The notes: generated from the letters alone by a model not told the origin. A stretch of 64,000 nucleotides of DNA from Novosphingobium sp. 28-62-57 (GCA_002256985.1 NCGO01000002.1:186001-250000), one strand, 5' to 3'. Positions 18,163 to 27,241 are shown, numbered from the stretch's first letter. Made by a program: numbers and translations.

Positions 18163-18204
18163 GCGGTTAGGTGCTTCTAGGTGCATCTAGGTGCACTTCA
18201 GAAA
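18163..18204. repeat. 42-bp element with three 10-bp TAGGTGC repeats, copy 1
   Basis: After GCGGT come TAGGTGCTTC, TAGGTGCATC and TAGGTGCACT, then TCAGAAA. A second copy at 46694-46735 differs at only four of 42 positions, all in the variable last bases of units 1 and 3. It sits between two minus-strand genes, directly upstream of the NTF2-like gene. The one-helical-turn spacing suggests a protein-binding array; function unknown. Confidence 0.85.
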
Positions 18205-18257
18205 CACCCTGTCGGAACGGGCCAAAAACGCCACTCTTACTTGTGCGAGAGGCCGCT

Positions 18258-18779
18258 TCAGGAGGCTTGGGCCGCACGCTCTGCCGCAAACAATGCGTCG
18301 AGCCACTGCGGCGGATGCCCGGTCAATAACCATTCGATCCCCCAGGCAAAAATAAAGATCAGCATGGCAAACTGGAACAGGGCCGTAAACAGCCAGTGTC
18401 CGGGACCGTGGACCGTCACGGCTTGCGGATTTTCGCGGTTATACCACACCCGGAAAACGCTTTCCGGCTTCCACGAACGCTTTACCTGCCGTCCGACCAT
18501 GGCGCGGACCCGCTGCCCCTCGGCGGTGGTGAACGCCACTTCATCCTCGGTCCAGCGCATGCCGTCATCATCGCGGATGTTCCACCCGCGCAGCGTGCCA
18601 AAAGAGGAGATCGGATGCGCAAAATCATCGAGCCGTTCAAGGTCGCTGTACCCGCTCTTCCAGACCGTGGCGACCGCGACATGCCAGCCGGTCATCAGCG
18701 TGACATAGCGATAGAGGCACCAGAACATGCCCAGCACCAGCCCGCCTGCCCAGACCATCACGATGTCGATCATGTCCAT
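18258..18779 (-). CDS. DUF3592-like membrane protein
   Basis: 173 residues with a hydrophobic segment at each end (about 8-30 and 128-150) and a soluble central domain. The centre contains VWYNRENPQAV, resembling the Y-x-P-x-NP pattern of DUF3592 proteins. The first ATG is taken; a second lies two codons on. It lies 25 bp after the antiporter gene in the same direction. The biochemical role of the family is not established. Confidence 0.65.
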   Translation of the reverse strand: MDMIDIVMVWAGGLVLGMFWCLYRYVTLMTGWHVAVATVWKSGYSDLERLDDFAHPISSFGTLRGWNIRDDDGMRWTEDEVAFTTAEGQRVRAMVGRQVKRSWKPESVFRVWYNRENPQAVTVHGPGHWLFTALFQFAMLIFIFAWGIEWLLTGHPPQWLDALFAAERAAQAS

Positions 18780-18804
18780 AGGGCCCTAAAATACCGGGCA
18801 GGCG

Positions 18805-20013
18805 TTAATGGAGTGTTGGTCCGCTCACTTTCACACCGGCCAGACGGCGCAGCCTTGGCGTTACCATCGGCACGGTCAGCATGGTGCTGAGGACGGCCAT
18901 CAGCAGCAGCGCGGTAAAGGTCTCGTTGGTGACGATGCCCTTGTCGAGCAGCACGTTGACGAAGATGATCATGATCAGCGCCTTTGTCTGCAGCAGCCAG
19001 CCGATGATCGAGGCTTCCCCCTTGGCCCAGCCCAGCAGACGGCCTGCAAGCTGCACGCCCGCCAGCTTCCCGGCAACAGAGGCCGCAAGGAACAGGAAGG
19101 CCGCGCCGAACACCGCCGCGCCGCCCACGTCCCACTTGGTGCGCAGGCCAGTTGAGAGGAAAAACACCGGCATGACCGCCAGCAGCAGGAACTGGCGGAA
19201 ACTATCGAGCCGTTCGCGGGAGAACCACTGCGCATCGAGCACGGCGCCCGCAAGGAACGCGCCGACCATGAAGTGCAAGCCCGACCAGTCCGCCGCAAAA
19301 CCGATCACCGCCAGCCAGACCAGCGAGACGTACCAGCGGTCGCCCTCCTCCAGCCGCCGGAACAGTGCGCGCACCGCCCATGACGCGATGGAGAAGCCTG
19401 CGAGGAAAATGACCTGCCGCCCAACCCGCTCCCAATCGACGAGAATCAGCGCGAGCACGCCCCAGATCGCCACGTCATCAAGGCTGGCATAGCGCAGGAT
19501 GCGCTGGCCCAGCGGCTCACGAAAGATACCGAGCTTTTCCATCAGCAGCACGAGGATGGGCAGCGCGGTGACCGCGCAGGCCATGCCGATGCCCAGCACG
19601 ACCTGCCCGAAATTGCCGTCTGGCCCGATCCATCCGGGCGTCTGCAGCAGCAGCGCGGCAGCGGCAGCGCCAAACAGCAGCGGCGTGATCAGGGCGCAGG
19701 ACGCGGTAATCGTCGTCTCGCGGCGGTTGGCCCAGGCGTCTGAAATGTCGAGTTCCAGCCCCGCCACGAACACGAACATCATCACCGCCCACCACGCGAT
19801 GCCGTTCAGCGATCCGATCACCTGCGGGTTGAACACGAAGGCATAGTATTCGGGGAACGCCGCACCCAGCACGCCGGGGCCGAGCAGGATGCCGCCAACA
19901 ATCTGCACCACCACCAGCGGCGCCCAATAATCGGTGCGCAGCAACCGCCACGCAAGGTAGGGCACCGCAAGGATGATCGTCAGCGCGATCAGGAAGATTT
20001 CGGTAGTGCCCAT
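18805..20013 (-). CDS. Cation:proton antiporter (CPA2, KefB/Na+-H+ exchanger family)
   Basis: 402 residues, almost entirely hydrophobic with some 11-12 transmembrane segments. It shows VVLGIGMACAVTALPILVLLMEKLG and LHFMVGAFLAGAVLDAQW, the paired core of CPA2 antiporters. No RCK/TrkA_N regulatory domain follows, so this is the short form. It should exchange Na+ or K+ for protons across the inner membrane. The ion is not predictable. Confidence 0.85.
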   Translation of the reverse strand: MGTTEIFLIALTIILAVPYLAWRLLRTDYWAPLVVVQIVGGILLGPGVLGAAFPEYYAFVFNPQVIGSLNGIAWWAVMMFVFVAGLELDISDAWANRRETTITASCALITPLLFGAAAAALLLQTPGWIGPDGNFGQVVLGIGMACAVTALPILVLLMEKLGIFREPLGQRILRYASLDDVAIWGVLALILVDWERVGRQVIFLAGFSIASWAVRALFRRLEEGDRWYVSLVWLAVIGFAADWSGLHFMVGAFLAGAVLDAQWFSRERLDSFRQFLLLAVMPVFFLSTGLRTKWDVGGAAVFGAAFLFLAASVAGKLAGVQLAGRLLGWAKGEASIIGWLLQTKALIMIIFVNVLLDKGIVTNETFTALLLMAVLSTMLTVPMVTPRLRRLAGVKVSGPTLH

Positions 20014-20469
20014 GGCCTGCTGGTAGCGACACGATGCCCGTCAAGGCAAGCCGAGACGAAAGGGCGTGGCTGCTTATGCTGAGCGTTGTGAGGGGCTTTG
20101 CGTCCTTCGACAGGCTCAGGACGAGCGGGGGTGGGGAAGCGTGCGCCCCCGCCCCTCGACAAGCTCGGGCTAAACTTCCGGCAGAGCCGGAAGGCGGGGG
20201 CCTCGGTGTTGTTACGGAACACTTGCGTCACAGCTAGAAGGCGGGGGCATCAGGCGTTTAACACAGACCTTCCGTAACACCACCGAGGCCCCCGCCTTCG
20301 CGGGGGAGCGGTTTTTATGTGGGTGTGAGCAAGGAACAAGGAGCAGCGTATGCACTCCCCTCCCGCATGCGGGAGGGGTTGGGGGTGGGCTTTTCTGACA
20401 GGCACCACCCCCAACCCCCTCCTCTGTCCTTCGACAAGCTCAGGATGAGCGGGCCGTAGCTTGTTGGGA
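20014..20469. other. 456-bp intergenic region made of dispersed-repeat fragments
   Basis: No credible gene is seen. The stretch holds two copies of a CTTCGACA(A/G)GCTCAGGA(T/C)GAGC-type repeat (20103-20129 and 20427-20453), a long inverted repeat (20190-20299) and a GC-rich hairpin pair around AGGGGTTGGGGGTGG and CCACCCCCAACCCCCT (about 20373-20420). Such elements are frequent between genes in sphingomonads. Confidence 0.75.
20190..20299. repeat. Inverted repeat with 29-nt arms
   Basis: The arm at 20190-20218 begins GAAGGCGGGGGCCTCGG and is complementary to 20271-20299, with one mismatch in 29. The 52-nt loop contains another AGAAGGCGGGGGC fragment. Transcribed RNA would form a very stable hairpin. 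It lies between antiporter and metH genes on the same strand. Confidence 0.85.
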
Positions 20470-23118
20470 TCAATCGAGGTTCGGGCGCAGCCAGCGTTCC
20501 ATTACGGGTAGGTCCATGCCGCGACGGACGGCGTAGTCTTCCAGCTGATCGCGGCCGATGGTGGCAACGCCGAAGTACTGGCTTTCAGGGTGGGCGAAGT
20601 AGAAGCCCGACACCGCCGAAGTGGGCAGCATGGCCTGCGATTCGGTCAGCGTGATGCCCGCCGTTTCGGTGGCGTCGAGCAGATCGAACAGGATCGGCTT
20701 GAGCGTATGGTCCGGGCAGGCCGGGTAGCCCGGAGCGGGGCGGATGCCGCGGTATTGTTCCTTGATCAGCGCTTCGTTGGTCAGCTGTTCACCGGGTGCA
20801 TAGGCCCAGAGCGTGGTGCGGACGTACTGGTGCAGACGCTCGGCGAAGGCTTCGGCGAAGCGGTCTGCCAAGGCTTTCAGCAGAATGTCCGAATAGTCAT
20901 CGTTGTCGGCCTTGAAGCGGGCGAGGTGTTCGTCAATGCCGTGGATGCCGACCGCAAAACCGCCGATCCAGTCGCCCTGCGGATCGATGAAATCGGCGAG
21001 GCAGAAGTTGGCGCGATCTCGGCTCTTGATCACCTGCTGGCGCAGGAAAGGCAGGCGGACCGAGAGTTCATCGTCATGCGGGTGGATCACCACATCATCG
21101 CCATGCCGCGCACAGGGCCAGAACTGGGCGACGCCGCGCGCGGTCAGCCACTTCTCCGAAATGATCTTTTCCAGCATTGCGCGGGCATCGGCATAGAGGC
21201 TGCGGGCGCTTTCGCCGATCACTTCATCTTCAAGGATCGCGGGCCAGTTTCCGGCCAGTTCCCAGGAGCGGAAGAACGGGGTCCAATCGAAGCAATCGAC
21301 CAGATCGTCCAGATCCCAGCTATCGAACACATGGCGGCCGGGCTGTTCGGGCGGCGGGGCCTTTTCCGAAAAATCGGGTTCATAGGCATTGAGCCGCGCA
21401 TCATCGAGGCTGAGCAGCTTTGACGGGCCCTTGCCCGCGCGGGCATCGCGCACGTGCTGGTATTCCGCTGCCGTCGCCTTGATGAACGGATCGGCCTGCG
21501 TATCGGACAGGAGTTGCGAAGCGACGCCGACCGCGCGGCTGGCATCGAGCACGTGGACGACCGGGCCGGTATAGGCCTGATCGATACGTAGCGCGGTGTG
21601 GACCTTGCTGGTGGTGGCCCCGCCAATCAGCAGCGGGATGCTCATTTCCGCGCGCTGCATTTCTTCGGCCACGGTGACCATTTCATCGAGCGATGGCGTG
21701 ATCAGGCCGGACAGGCCGATGATATCGACGCCTTCCTTCTGCGCGGTGTCGAGGATGGTCGACCACGGCACCATCACGCCAAGGTCCAGCACTTCATAGC
21801 CATTGCACTGCAGGACCACGCCGACGATGTTCTTGCCGATATCGTGAACATCACCTTTGACCGTGGCCATGATGATCTTGCCCTTGGCCTTGGCACCGGG
21901 CTGCTTGGCGGCTTCGATATAGGGGATGAGGTGGGCGACGGCCTTCTTCATCACGCGGGCCGATTTCACGACCTGCGGCAGGAACATCTTGCCCGATCCG
22001 AACAGGTCGCCGACCGTGTTCATGCCTTCCATCAGCGGACCTTCGATCACTTCGATCGGACGGCCACCGCGCGCATCGATCATCGCGCGGGCCTCTTCGG
22101 TATCCTCAACGATATAGGCGTCGATGCCCTTGACCAGCGCGTGTTCAAGACGGCGCACGACGTCCCAGCCGCGCCATTCTTCGGCGGCCTTTTCGGCAAC
22201 GGTGTCCTTGCCCTTGTAGCTTTCGGCAAGGTCGATCAGGCGCTCGGTCGCGGTCTGATCGCCGCCTGCGGCAGGCTTGCGGTTGAGCACGACGTCTTCG
22301 CAAGCTTCGCGCAGCACCGGGTCGATCTGGTCATAGATATCGAGCTGGCCGGCGTTGACGATGGCCATGTCCATGCCAGCGGGGATCGCGTGATAGAGGA
22401 ACACCGAGTGCATCGCGCGGCGCACGATCTCGTTGCCACGGAACGAAAACGACAGGTTTGAAAGGCCGCCCGAGATGTGGACGTGCGGACAACGCGCCTT
22501 GATCTCACGCGTGGCTTCGATGAAATCGAGGCCATAGCGGTCATGCTCTTCGATGCCGGTGGCAACGGCGAAGACGTTCGGATCGAAGATGATGTCTTCG
22601 GGCGGGAAGCCGATGCCGACCAGCAGATCATAGGCGCGCGCGCAGATTTCGACCTTGCGCTCTTTGGTGTCAGCCTGGCCCTTTTCATCGAAGGCCATGA
22701 CGACCACGGCAGCGCCATAGTCCATGCATTTGCGCGCGTGGGTGAGGAACGCTTCTTCGCCTTCCTTCATCGAGATCGAATTGACGATAGGCTTGCCCGA
22801 AACGCACTTCAGGCCCGCTTCGATCACGTCCCACTTCGAACTGTCGATCATCACCGGCACACGGGCGATGTCGGGCTCGGCGGCGATCAGCTTCAGATAG
22901 GTGGTCATCGCCTCGACCGCGTCGAGCAGGCCCTCGTCCATGTTGACGTCGATCACCTGCGCGCCGTTCTCCACCTGCTGGCGCGCAACTTCGACCGCCT
23001 TGGGGTAATCGCCTGCAAGGATCAGCTTTTTGAACGCGGCAGAGCCGGTGACGTTGGTGCGTTCGCCGACGTTGACGAAGCGGGAGCCGGAGGGGGCCGA
23101 GGCGGTGGTGTTGGTCAT
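20470..23118 (-). CDS. metH: Methionine synthase, pterin-, cobalamin- and AdoMet-binding part
   Basis: 882 residues carrying three of the four MetH modules. Residues about 1-290 bind methyltetrahydrofolate ([16 protein letters not shown] near the start). The B12 cap and Rossmann domain follow, with the lower-ligand motif [11 protein letters not shown] at about residue 420. The C-terminal reactivation domain covers about 560-882 ([12 protein letters not shown] for AdoMet binding). The homocysteine-binding zinc domain is absent and encoded by the preceding gene, so the enzyme is split. It transfers a methyl group from methyl-THF through cobalamin to homocysteine. The gap to the upstream half, 118 bp, contains a palindrome. 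Confidence 0.95.
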   Translation of the reverse strand: MTNTTASAPSGSRFVNVGERTNVTGSAAFKKLILAGDYPKAVEVARQQVENGAQVIDVNMDEGLLDAVEAMTTYLKLIAAEPDIARVPVMIDSSKWDVIEAGLKCVSGKPIVNSISMKEGEEAFLTHARKCMDYGAAVVVMAFDEKGQADTKERKVEICARAYDLLVGIGFPPEDIIFDPNVFAVATGIEEHDRYGLDFIEATREIKARCPHVHISGGLSNLSFSFRGNEIVRRAMHSVFLYHAIPAGMDMAIVNAGQLDIYDQIDPVLREACEDVVLNRKPAAGGDQTATERLIDLAESYKGKDTVAEKAAEEWRGWDVVRRLEHALVKGIDAYIVEDTEEARAMIDARGGRPIEVIEGPLMEGMNTVGDLFGSGKMFLPQVVKSARVMKKAVAHLIPYIEAAKQPGAKAKGKIIMATVKGDVHDIGKNIVGVVLQCNGYEVLDLGVMVPWSTILDTAQKEGVDIIGLSGLITPSLDEMVTVAEEMQRAEMSIPLLIGGATTSKVHTALRIDQAYTGPVVHVLDASRAVGVASQLLSDTQADPFIKATAAEYQHVRDARAGKGPSKLLSLDDARLNAYEPDFSEKAPPPEQPGRHVFDSWDLDDLVDCFDWTPFFRSWELAGNWPAILEDEVIGESARSLYADARAMLEKIISEKWLTARGVAQFWPCARHGDDVVIHPHDDELSVRLPFLRQQVIKSRDRANFCLADFIDPQGDWIGGFAVGIHGIDEHLARFKADNDDYSDILLKALADRFAEAFAERLHQYVRTTLWAYAPGEQLTNEALIKEQYRGIRPAPGYPACPDHTLKPILFDLLDATETAGITLTESQAMLPTSAVSGFYFAHPESQYFGVATIGRDQLEDYAVRRGMDLPVMERWLRPNLD

Positions 23119-23140
23119 TTTTTGCTCTCAAGCCCCTCCT

Positions 23141-23221
23141 CTTCAGGGGAGGGGTTGGGGTGGGGGTTTGATGCAAGCGCAGGGTGTGGGGATAGCCCCC
23201 ACCCCTGCCCCTCCCCTGAAG
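23141..23221. repeat. GC-rich inverted repeat between the two metH halves
   Basis: Arms of 26 nt (23141-23166 and 23196-23221) are complementary with two mismatches; the first begins CTTCAGGGGAGGGG. The 29-nt spacer is unique. It interrupts an operon whose other genes overlap, so it could reduce read-through or stabilise processed ends. It looks like the dispersed palindromes at 20.2 and 27.3 kb. Confidence 0.8.
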
Positions 23222-23236
23222 GGGAGGGGGAATACG

Positions 23237-24313
23237 TCAGGCGGCCATGATGAACGGTTCGAGGCCCGCAAGGCGCGTGGCGACTTCTGGGCTGGCCGTG
23301 CGGCGCGGGGCAAGGCCCTGCACCGCCTGCGCCATCGCCGCGATGTGTGCGGGCGTGGAGCCGCAGCAGCCGCCGAGCACATTGACCTGCCCGTGGTCGG
23401 CCCATTCCTTGACGAGGCCTGCGGTGGTCTGCGGCATCTCGTCATATTCGCCCAGTTCGTTGGGCAGGCCGGCGTTGGGATAGACCATGATCAGCGTGTC
23501 GGCGATTTCGGACAGCGTCTTGACGTGTGGGCGCAGCTGGGTGGCGCCGAACGAGCAGTTAAGGCCGATGGTCAGCGGCTTGGCATGGCGGATCGCGTAC
23601 CAGAATGCTTCGACCGTGTGGCCCGAAAGGTTGCGGCCAGAAAGGTCAGTCAGTGTCATCGACATCATGATCGGGATTTCGCGGCCCAATTCCTTTTCGA
23701 CCTGACGGACGGACATGACGCCCGCCTTGGCGTTGAGCGTATCGAACACCGTTTCGATCAGGATGAAGTCTGCGCCACCTTCAACCAGCGCGCGGACCTG
23801 TTCGGCATAGACATCGACCAAGTGGTCCCAGTCGATCTCGCGGAAGCCGGGGTCGTTGACGTCCGGCGAAAGCGAAAGCGTCTTGTTCGTAGGGCCGATG
23901 GCACCGGCGACGAAGCGGGGGCGGCCGTCTTTCGCCGTGAACTCATCGGCCACGCGGCGGGCAAGTTGCGCCGATTGCACGTTGATTTCGCGCACGAGGT
24001 GTTCGGCGGCGTAATCGGCCTGGCTGATGCGATTGGCGCTGAAAGTGTTGGTTTCGGCGATGTCGGCCCCGGCATTGAAGTAGGCGCGGTGGATGGACTC
24101 CGGCACTTCGGGCTTGGTCAGCGCGAGGATGTCGTTGTTGCCCTTCTGGTCCTTGGCCAGACCCAGCGTTCCGGCGTAATCGGCCTCGGACAGCTTGAAG
24201 TTCTGGATCTCGGTGCCGAACGCGCCATCGGTGATGAGGATGCGCTGCTTGGCCTGTTCAAGGAAGGCGGTGCGGGCGCCTGAAGGGATCAAGGTTGAAG
24301 GTGTGAGAGTCAC
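23237..24313 (-). CDS. metH: Methionine synthase, homocysteine-binding part
   Basis: 358-residue homocysteine S-methyltransferase module. It begins RILITDGAFGTEIQ, the usual MetH opening, and has the zinc cysteines in GLNCSFGATQLRPHV (about residue 245) and VNVLGGCCGSTPAHI (about 310). It binds and activates homocysteine and must pair with the cobalamin-containing protein encoded next. The start is GTG overlapping the metF stop (GTGA), showing translational coupling. Confidence 0.93.
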   Translation of the reverse strand: MTLTPSTLIPSGARTAFLEQAKQRILITDGAFGTEIQNFKLSEADYAGTLGLAKDQKGNNDILALTKPEVPESIHRAYFNAGADIAETNTFSANRISQADYAAEHLVREINVQSAQLARRVADEFTAKDGRPRFVAGAIGPTNKTLSLSPDVNDPGFREIDWDHLVDVYAEQVRALVEGGADFILIETVFDTLNAKAGVMSVRQVEKELGREIPIMMSMTLTDLSGRNLSGHTVEAFWYAIRHAKPLTIGLNCSFGATQLRPHVKTLSEIADTLIMVYPNAGLPNELGEYDEMPQTTAGLVKEWADHGQVNVLGGCCGSTPAHIAAMAQAVQGLAPRRTASPEVATRLAGLEPFIMAA

Positions 24314-25251
24314 GCGGCTTTCTCCAGCGCAGGGCGGGTCGGGCGAAGGCCAAGGAGGTGGCAGATCGCGTAGGACAGCTCGGCGCGGTTGAGGGTGTAG
24401 AAGTGAAAATCGCGCACGCCACCGGCATAGAGGCGGCGGCAGAACTCGGCAGCGATGGTCGCGGCGACGAGTTGGCGCGAGGCGGGGTGCGTGTCCAGCC
24501 CTTCAAACAGGCCGTCCATCCATGCCGGGATTGCAGCACCGCAGGCGGCGGCGAACTTGCGCGTTTGCGCCACGTTCGACACGGGCAGGATGCCGGGGAG
24601 AACCGGGGCATCAATGCTCGCCGCGGCCAGCTTGTCGCGATAACGGAAGAAGGTTTCGGGTTCGAAGAAGAACTGGCTGATCGCGCGGGTGGCGCCTGCA
24701 TCAAGCTTGCGCTTCAGGTTGTCGATATCGGCTTGGCTGTTGGGCGAATCGGGGTGCGATTCGGGATAGGCCGCGACCGAGATTTCGAACGGGGCGATGG
24801 TTTTCAGGCCTGCGACCAGTTCCGCTGCGTTGGCATAGCCATCGGGGTGGGGGGTGAAGGGCACGCCGGGCGCGCCCATGTCTCCGCGCAGGGCGACGAT
24901 ATGGCGCACGCCTGCTTCCCAATAGCTTTCGGCAACTTCGCGGATTTCGGCCTTGGTGGCATCAACGCAAGTGAGGTGCGCGGCGGCGGGGAGCTTGGCG
25001 TCCTTGATGATGCGCGCCACGGTGCCGTGGGTGCGATCACGGGTGGAGCCGCCCGCGCCGTAAGTGACCGAGACGAAGTGCGGCGCGAACGGGGCGAGAG
25101 TTTCGACCACGTCCCACAGCTGCGCCATCAGCGCGTCGGTCTTGGGCGGGAAGAATTCGAACGACACGTTGATATCGCCCGGAAGGCCCGCGAACAGCGG
25201 GGTGTCGAGCGCGGTGCGGGCTTCGCGCAACTGATCGTAACTGGCGTTCAT
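24310..25251 (-). CDS. metF: Methylenetetrahydrofolate reductase
   Basis: 313-residue flavoprotein reducing 5,10-methylene-THF to 5-methyl-THF, the methyl donor for MetH. Recognisable segments are VSFEFFPPKTD with the catalytic Glu near residue 30, FVSVTYGAGGSTRDRT, ALRGDMG and ATRAISQFFFE. The ATG overlaps the upstream regulator's stop (ATGA); a longer frame to 25317 would lie inside that gene. It forms one operon with the regulator and both metH genes. Confidence 0.95.
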   Translation of the reverse strand: MNASYDQLREARTALDTPLFAGLPGDINVSFEFFPPKTDALMAQLWDVVETLAPFAPHFVSVTYGAGGSTRDRTHGTVARIIKDAKLPAAAHLTCVDATKAEIREVAESYWEAGVRHIVALRGDMGAPGVPFTPHPDGYANAAELVAGLKTIAPFEISVAAYPESHPDSPNSQADIDNLKRKLDAGATRAISQFFFEPETFFRYRDKLAAASIDAPVLPGILPVSNVAQTRKFAAACGAAIPAWMDGLFEGLDTHPASRQLVAATIAAEFCRRLYAGGVRDFHFYTLNRAELSYAICHLLGLRPTRPALEKAA

Positions 25252-26255
25252 AGGGCTTTCCGGTTCTGCCGTGGTTCTAATTGCGCAACGCTGTCTTCGC
25301 GCCGGGTGGCGGTCCACAGCTTGACGACGAGTTCATGGCCCGCAAGCGCGCGTGTTTGCTGCGGGATAAAGCCCGAATCGCGCAGCATCGCTTCGATCTG
25401 GGCATCGGAGAAGCCAAGGCGGGCGTGGGCGTGAGTCTGGCGCAAGTCTTCGCGATCATGCGCGGCGAAATCGACGATGGCGATCTGCCCGCCCGGCGCG
25501 GTAACACGGGCCGCACCGGCCAGCACGGCCTCTGGCGCTTGCGCATAATGCAGCACCTGATGGAACAGGACGGTATCAAAACTGCGCGCCGGGAACGGCA
25601 ATTGCGCGAAATCGCCCTGCGCTAGTTCCACGCGCTCGGCGGGCAAGTGCTGCAGACGGGCGCGGGCGATGCGCAGCATGTCTGGGCTTTTGTCAAAGGC
25701 AACAACGTGCGCGGCATGGGGAGCCAGCAGTTCGGCGATGCGCCCGGTGCCAGTGCCGACATCAAGCAGGCGACCAAGGCCCGCCTTACCCGCAAGGCTC
25801 AGCAGCATTTCGGTCAGCGCAGCTTCTACCGGGCCATCGGCGATGTGGAGCGAGCGCAATTCGTCCCACTCTTCGGCATGGCGGGAAAACCATTCGAGCG
25901 CGTGGGTCTGGCGGGCGGAGCGGATCGCATCCAAGTGCTGGCGATCTTCGGCGCAGCGCCGGGCGAAAGCGGCATCCTGCTGTTCGGCAACATCAAGCAG
26001 GCGGGCAAGCGCGGCGGTCAGCGGATTGTCAGAACTTTCGGCAAGGCCGCTGCGCAGGAACACCCACGCCCCTTCCTTGCGCCGTTCGGCGAGGCCCGAA
26101 TCGCACAGGATCTTGATATGCCGGGAAACGCGCGGCTGGCTTTGCCCCAGCACTTGCGCAACTTCGCCCACCGCCAGTTCCATGCTGGCGAGGAGGCGCA
26201 AAATGCGCAGGCGCGTTGGATCATCAAGCGCGCGAATGGCGTCGTGAATGGCCAT
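25248..26255 (-). CDS. ArsR-family regulator fused to a SAM-dependent methyltransferase-like domain (SahR-type)
   Basis: 335 residues. The first 90 form an ArsR winged helix (DPTRLRILRLLASMELAVGE, then GQSQPRVSRHIKILCDSGL). Residues about 130-335 are a class I methyltransferase fold with the SAM motif LLDVGTGTGRIAELL. The position before metF-metH matches known ArsR-methyltransferase regulators of the methionine cycle, called SahR where S-adenosylhomocysteine is the signal. The ATG at 26255 precedes two palindromic sites at about 10 and 40 bp. Autoregulation of the operon is inferred. Confidence 0.85.
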   Translation of the reverse strand: MAIHDAIRALDDPTRLRILRLLASMELAVGEVAQVLGQSQPRVSRHIKILCDSGLAERRKEGAWVFLRSGLAESSDNPLTAALARLLDVAEQQDAAFARRCAEDRQHLDAIRSARQTHALEWFSRHAEEWDELRSLHIADGPVEAALTEMLLSLAGKAGLGRLLDVGTGTGRIAELLAPHAAHVVAFDKSPDMLRIARARLQHLPAERVELAQGDFAQLPFPARSFDTVLFHQVLHYAQAPEAVLAGAARVTAPGGQIAIVDFAAHDREDLRQTHAHARLGFSDAQIEAMLRDSGFIPQQTRALAGHELVVKLWTATRREDSVAQLEPRQNRKAL

Positions 26256-26263
26256 GAACAAGG

Positions 26264-26284
26264 GATATAAAGAATTCTTTATAC
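26264..26284. promoter_or_regulatory. Palindromic operator 1 for the methionine-cycle operon
   Basis: Core TATAAAGAATTCTTTATA is a perfect 18-bp palindrome at 26266-26283, preceded by GA. It is strikingly AT-rich against its surroundings and starts 11 bp from the regulator's start codon. It resembles the ATATAAAG-N-CTTTATAT type sites reported for alphaproteobacterial methionine-cycle regulators. Confidence 0.7.
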
Positions 26285-26293
26285 GTGTCAACG

Positions 26294-26315
26294 GATATAA
26301 GGATCGCTTTATATA
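26294..26315. promoter_or_regulatory. Palindromic operator 2 for the methionine-cycle operon
   Basis: ATATAAGGATCGCTTTATAT is an imperfect palindrome with six perfectly matched outer bases on each side. Like site 1 it is preceded by GG/GA and begins GATATAA. The two sites are 30 bp apart, close to three helical turns, so two dimers could bind on one face. Confidence 0.65.
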
Positions 26316-26456
26316 GACTGTTAGCAACACATACTAATGGCAGCCGATCGCCATGTTGCATTTGCCTTGGCCGCGCCGCGCCATTAGAATGCAAGCACTT
26401 GCCGGTCCAGCCAGTCTGCACCGGATCGGCCCATGGGCCACAGGAAAGGTGATTTG

Positions 26457-26753
26457 ATGAAGAAGTACCCGAGTCTGGCCATCGTCGCTGCCGCTGCCCT
26501 TGCCCTTTCGGCTTGCGGCAAGTCGGATGACGCTTCCGAAGCGGCGCAGGAAGATACCGTTGAAATGCCAGCTGACGAACTTCCGGCCATGGAACCTTCG
26601 GCAGCAGCGCCTGCTCCGGCTCCGGTTGTCGATGCCTCTGCCGCGGCTGATGCCGAAGCCAATGCCGTGCTGGATACCGCCAACAACGCCGCCGCTGTCG
26701 CCGCCGCCGCTCAGGCCGCCGCTGCTGAGGGCGAAGAAGCACCTGCGCAGTAA
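26457..26753 (+). CDS. Small Ala-rich lipoprotein
   Basis: 98 residues with a lipoprotein signal: MKKYPSLAIVAAAALALSACGK, Cys at about residue 20 (lipobox LSAC). The mature part is acidic, then very rich in Ala, Pro and Glu with no recognisable domain. The ATG has AAAGG 7 nt upstream. A second small lipoprotein gene follows after 22 bp. Likely anchored to a membrane facing the periplasm; function unknown. Confidence 0.75.
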   Translation: MKKYPSLAIVAAAALALSACGKSDDASEAAQEDTVEMPADELPAMEPSAAAPAPAPVVDASAAADAEANAVLDTANNAAAVAAAAQAAAAEGEEAPAQ

Positions 26754-26775
26754 ACGCGGGAAAGGCCCGGGTCAC

Positions 26776-26994
26776 ATGTCTGCCAAACGCACCCTGCACG
26801 TCTCGCTTTTGGCGGCGATGCTGGCGGCCATGGCAAGCTGTGGCCCAGCCGAAGACAAGACCCCCGGCGGCGTTTCACCGGATGAGGCCAAGGCGCTCGA
26901 TGCGGCAGCCGAAATGCTGGACAAGCGACCCTTGCCGGACCTGCCCGAAGCGACGGTTCCGGCTCAGGATGCGCCAGCGCCAGCTGCGTCCTGA
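26776..26994 (+). CDS. Small lipoprotein
   Basis: 72 residues. The N-terminus MSAKRTLHVSLLAAMLAAMASCG has a positive start, a hydrophobic core and a lipobox ending in Cys at about residue 22. The mature peptide is short, acidic and Pro-rich (DEAKALDAAAEMLDKRPLPD). It probably shares a transcript with the preceding lipoprotein gene. Its last 31 bp overlap the convergent ribbon-helix-helix gene. No family recognised. Confidence 0.65.
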   Translation: MSAKRTLHVSLLAAMLAAMASCGPAEDKTPGGVSPDEAKALDAAAEMLDKRPLPDLPEATVPAQDAPAPAAS

Positions 26995-27239
26995 GGCAAA
27001 TCGGCTGCGCGACCGCTTGCGCAGACCAGCCAGATGCGGATTGCCCCGGCAAGGCCGGGCGGTGTGGCGCTGACGATCCGCTCGGCATCAATCCGCGCAA
27101 CCAGCGCGTTGACCGGGACTCCCTCGGCCGTAGCTGCCGCGCGCAGCATATCCCAGAACACTGGTTCGAGGCTGATCGAAGTCTTGTGCCCGGCAATTTC
27201 GACCGAGCGCTTGACCGGTGGGTGATAGGGCGTGGGCAA
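26964..27239 (-). CDS. Ribbon-helix-helix domain protein
   Basis: 91 residues. The segment RSVEIAGHKTSISLEPVFWD, then MLRAAATAEGVPVNALVARID matches the RHH_4-type ribbon-helix-helix fold common in Alphaproteobacteria; a beta strand with basic residues precedes two helices. The start is TTG with AGGGAGGA 5-6 nt upstream, so it is credible. It lies downstream of phbB beyond a palindromic element. DNA binding is implied by the fold; targets unknown. Confidence 0.75.
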   Translation of the reverse strand: MPTPYHPPVKRSVEIAGHKTSISLEPVFWDMLRAAATAEGVPVNALVARIDAERIVSATPPGLAGAIRIWLVCASGRAADLPQDAAGAGAS

Positions 27240-27241
27240 AA

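Noticed and set aside
16199-18190. Long plus-strand open frame opposite recQ and the NTF2-like gene
   Set aside because: Antisense shadow of recQ with no recognisable domain or ribosome site.
20034-20237. 67-codon open frame in the antiporter-metH spacer
   Set aside because: It runs through dispersed repeats and an inverted repeat; product is low complexity.
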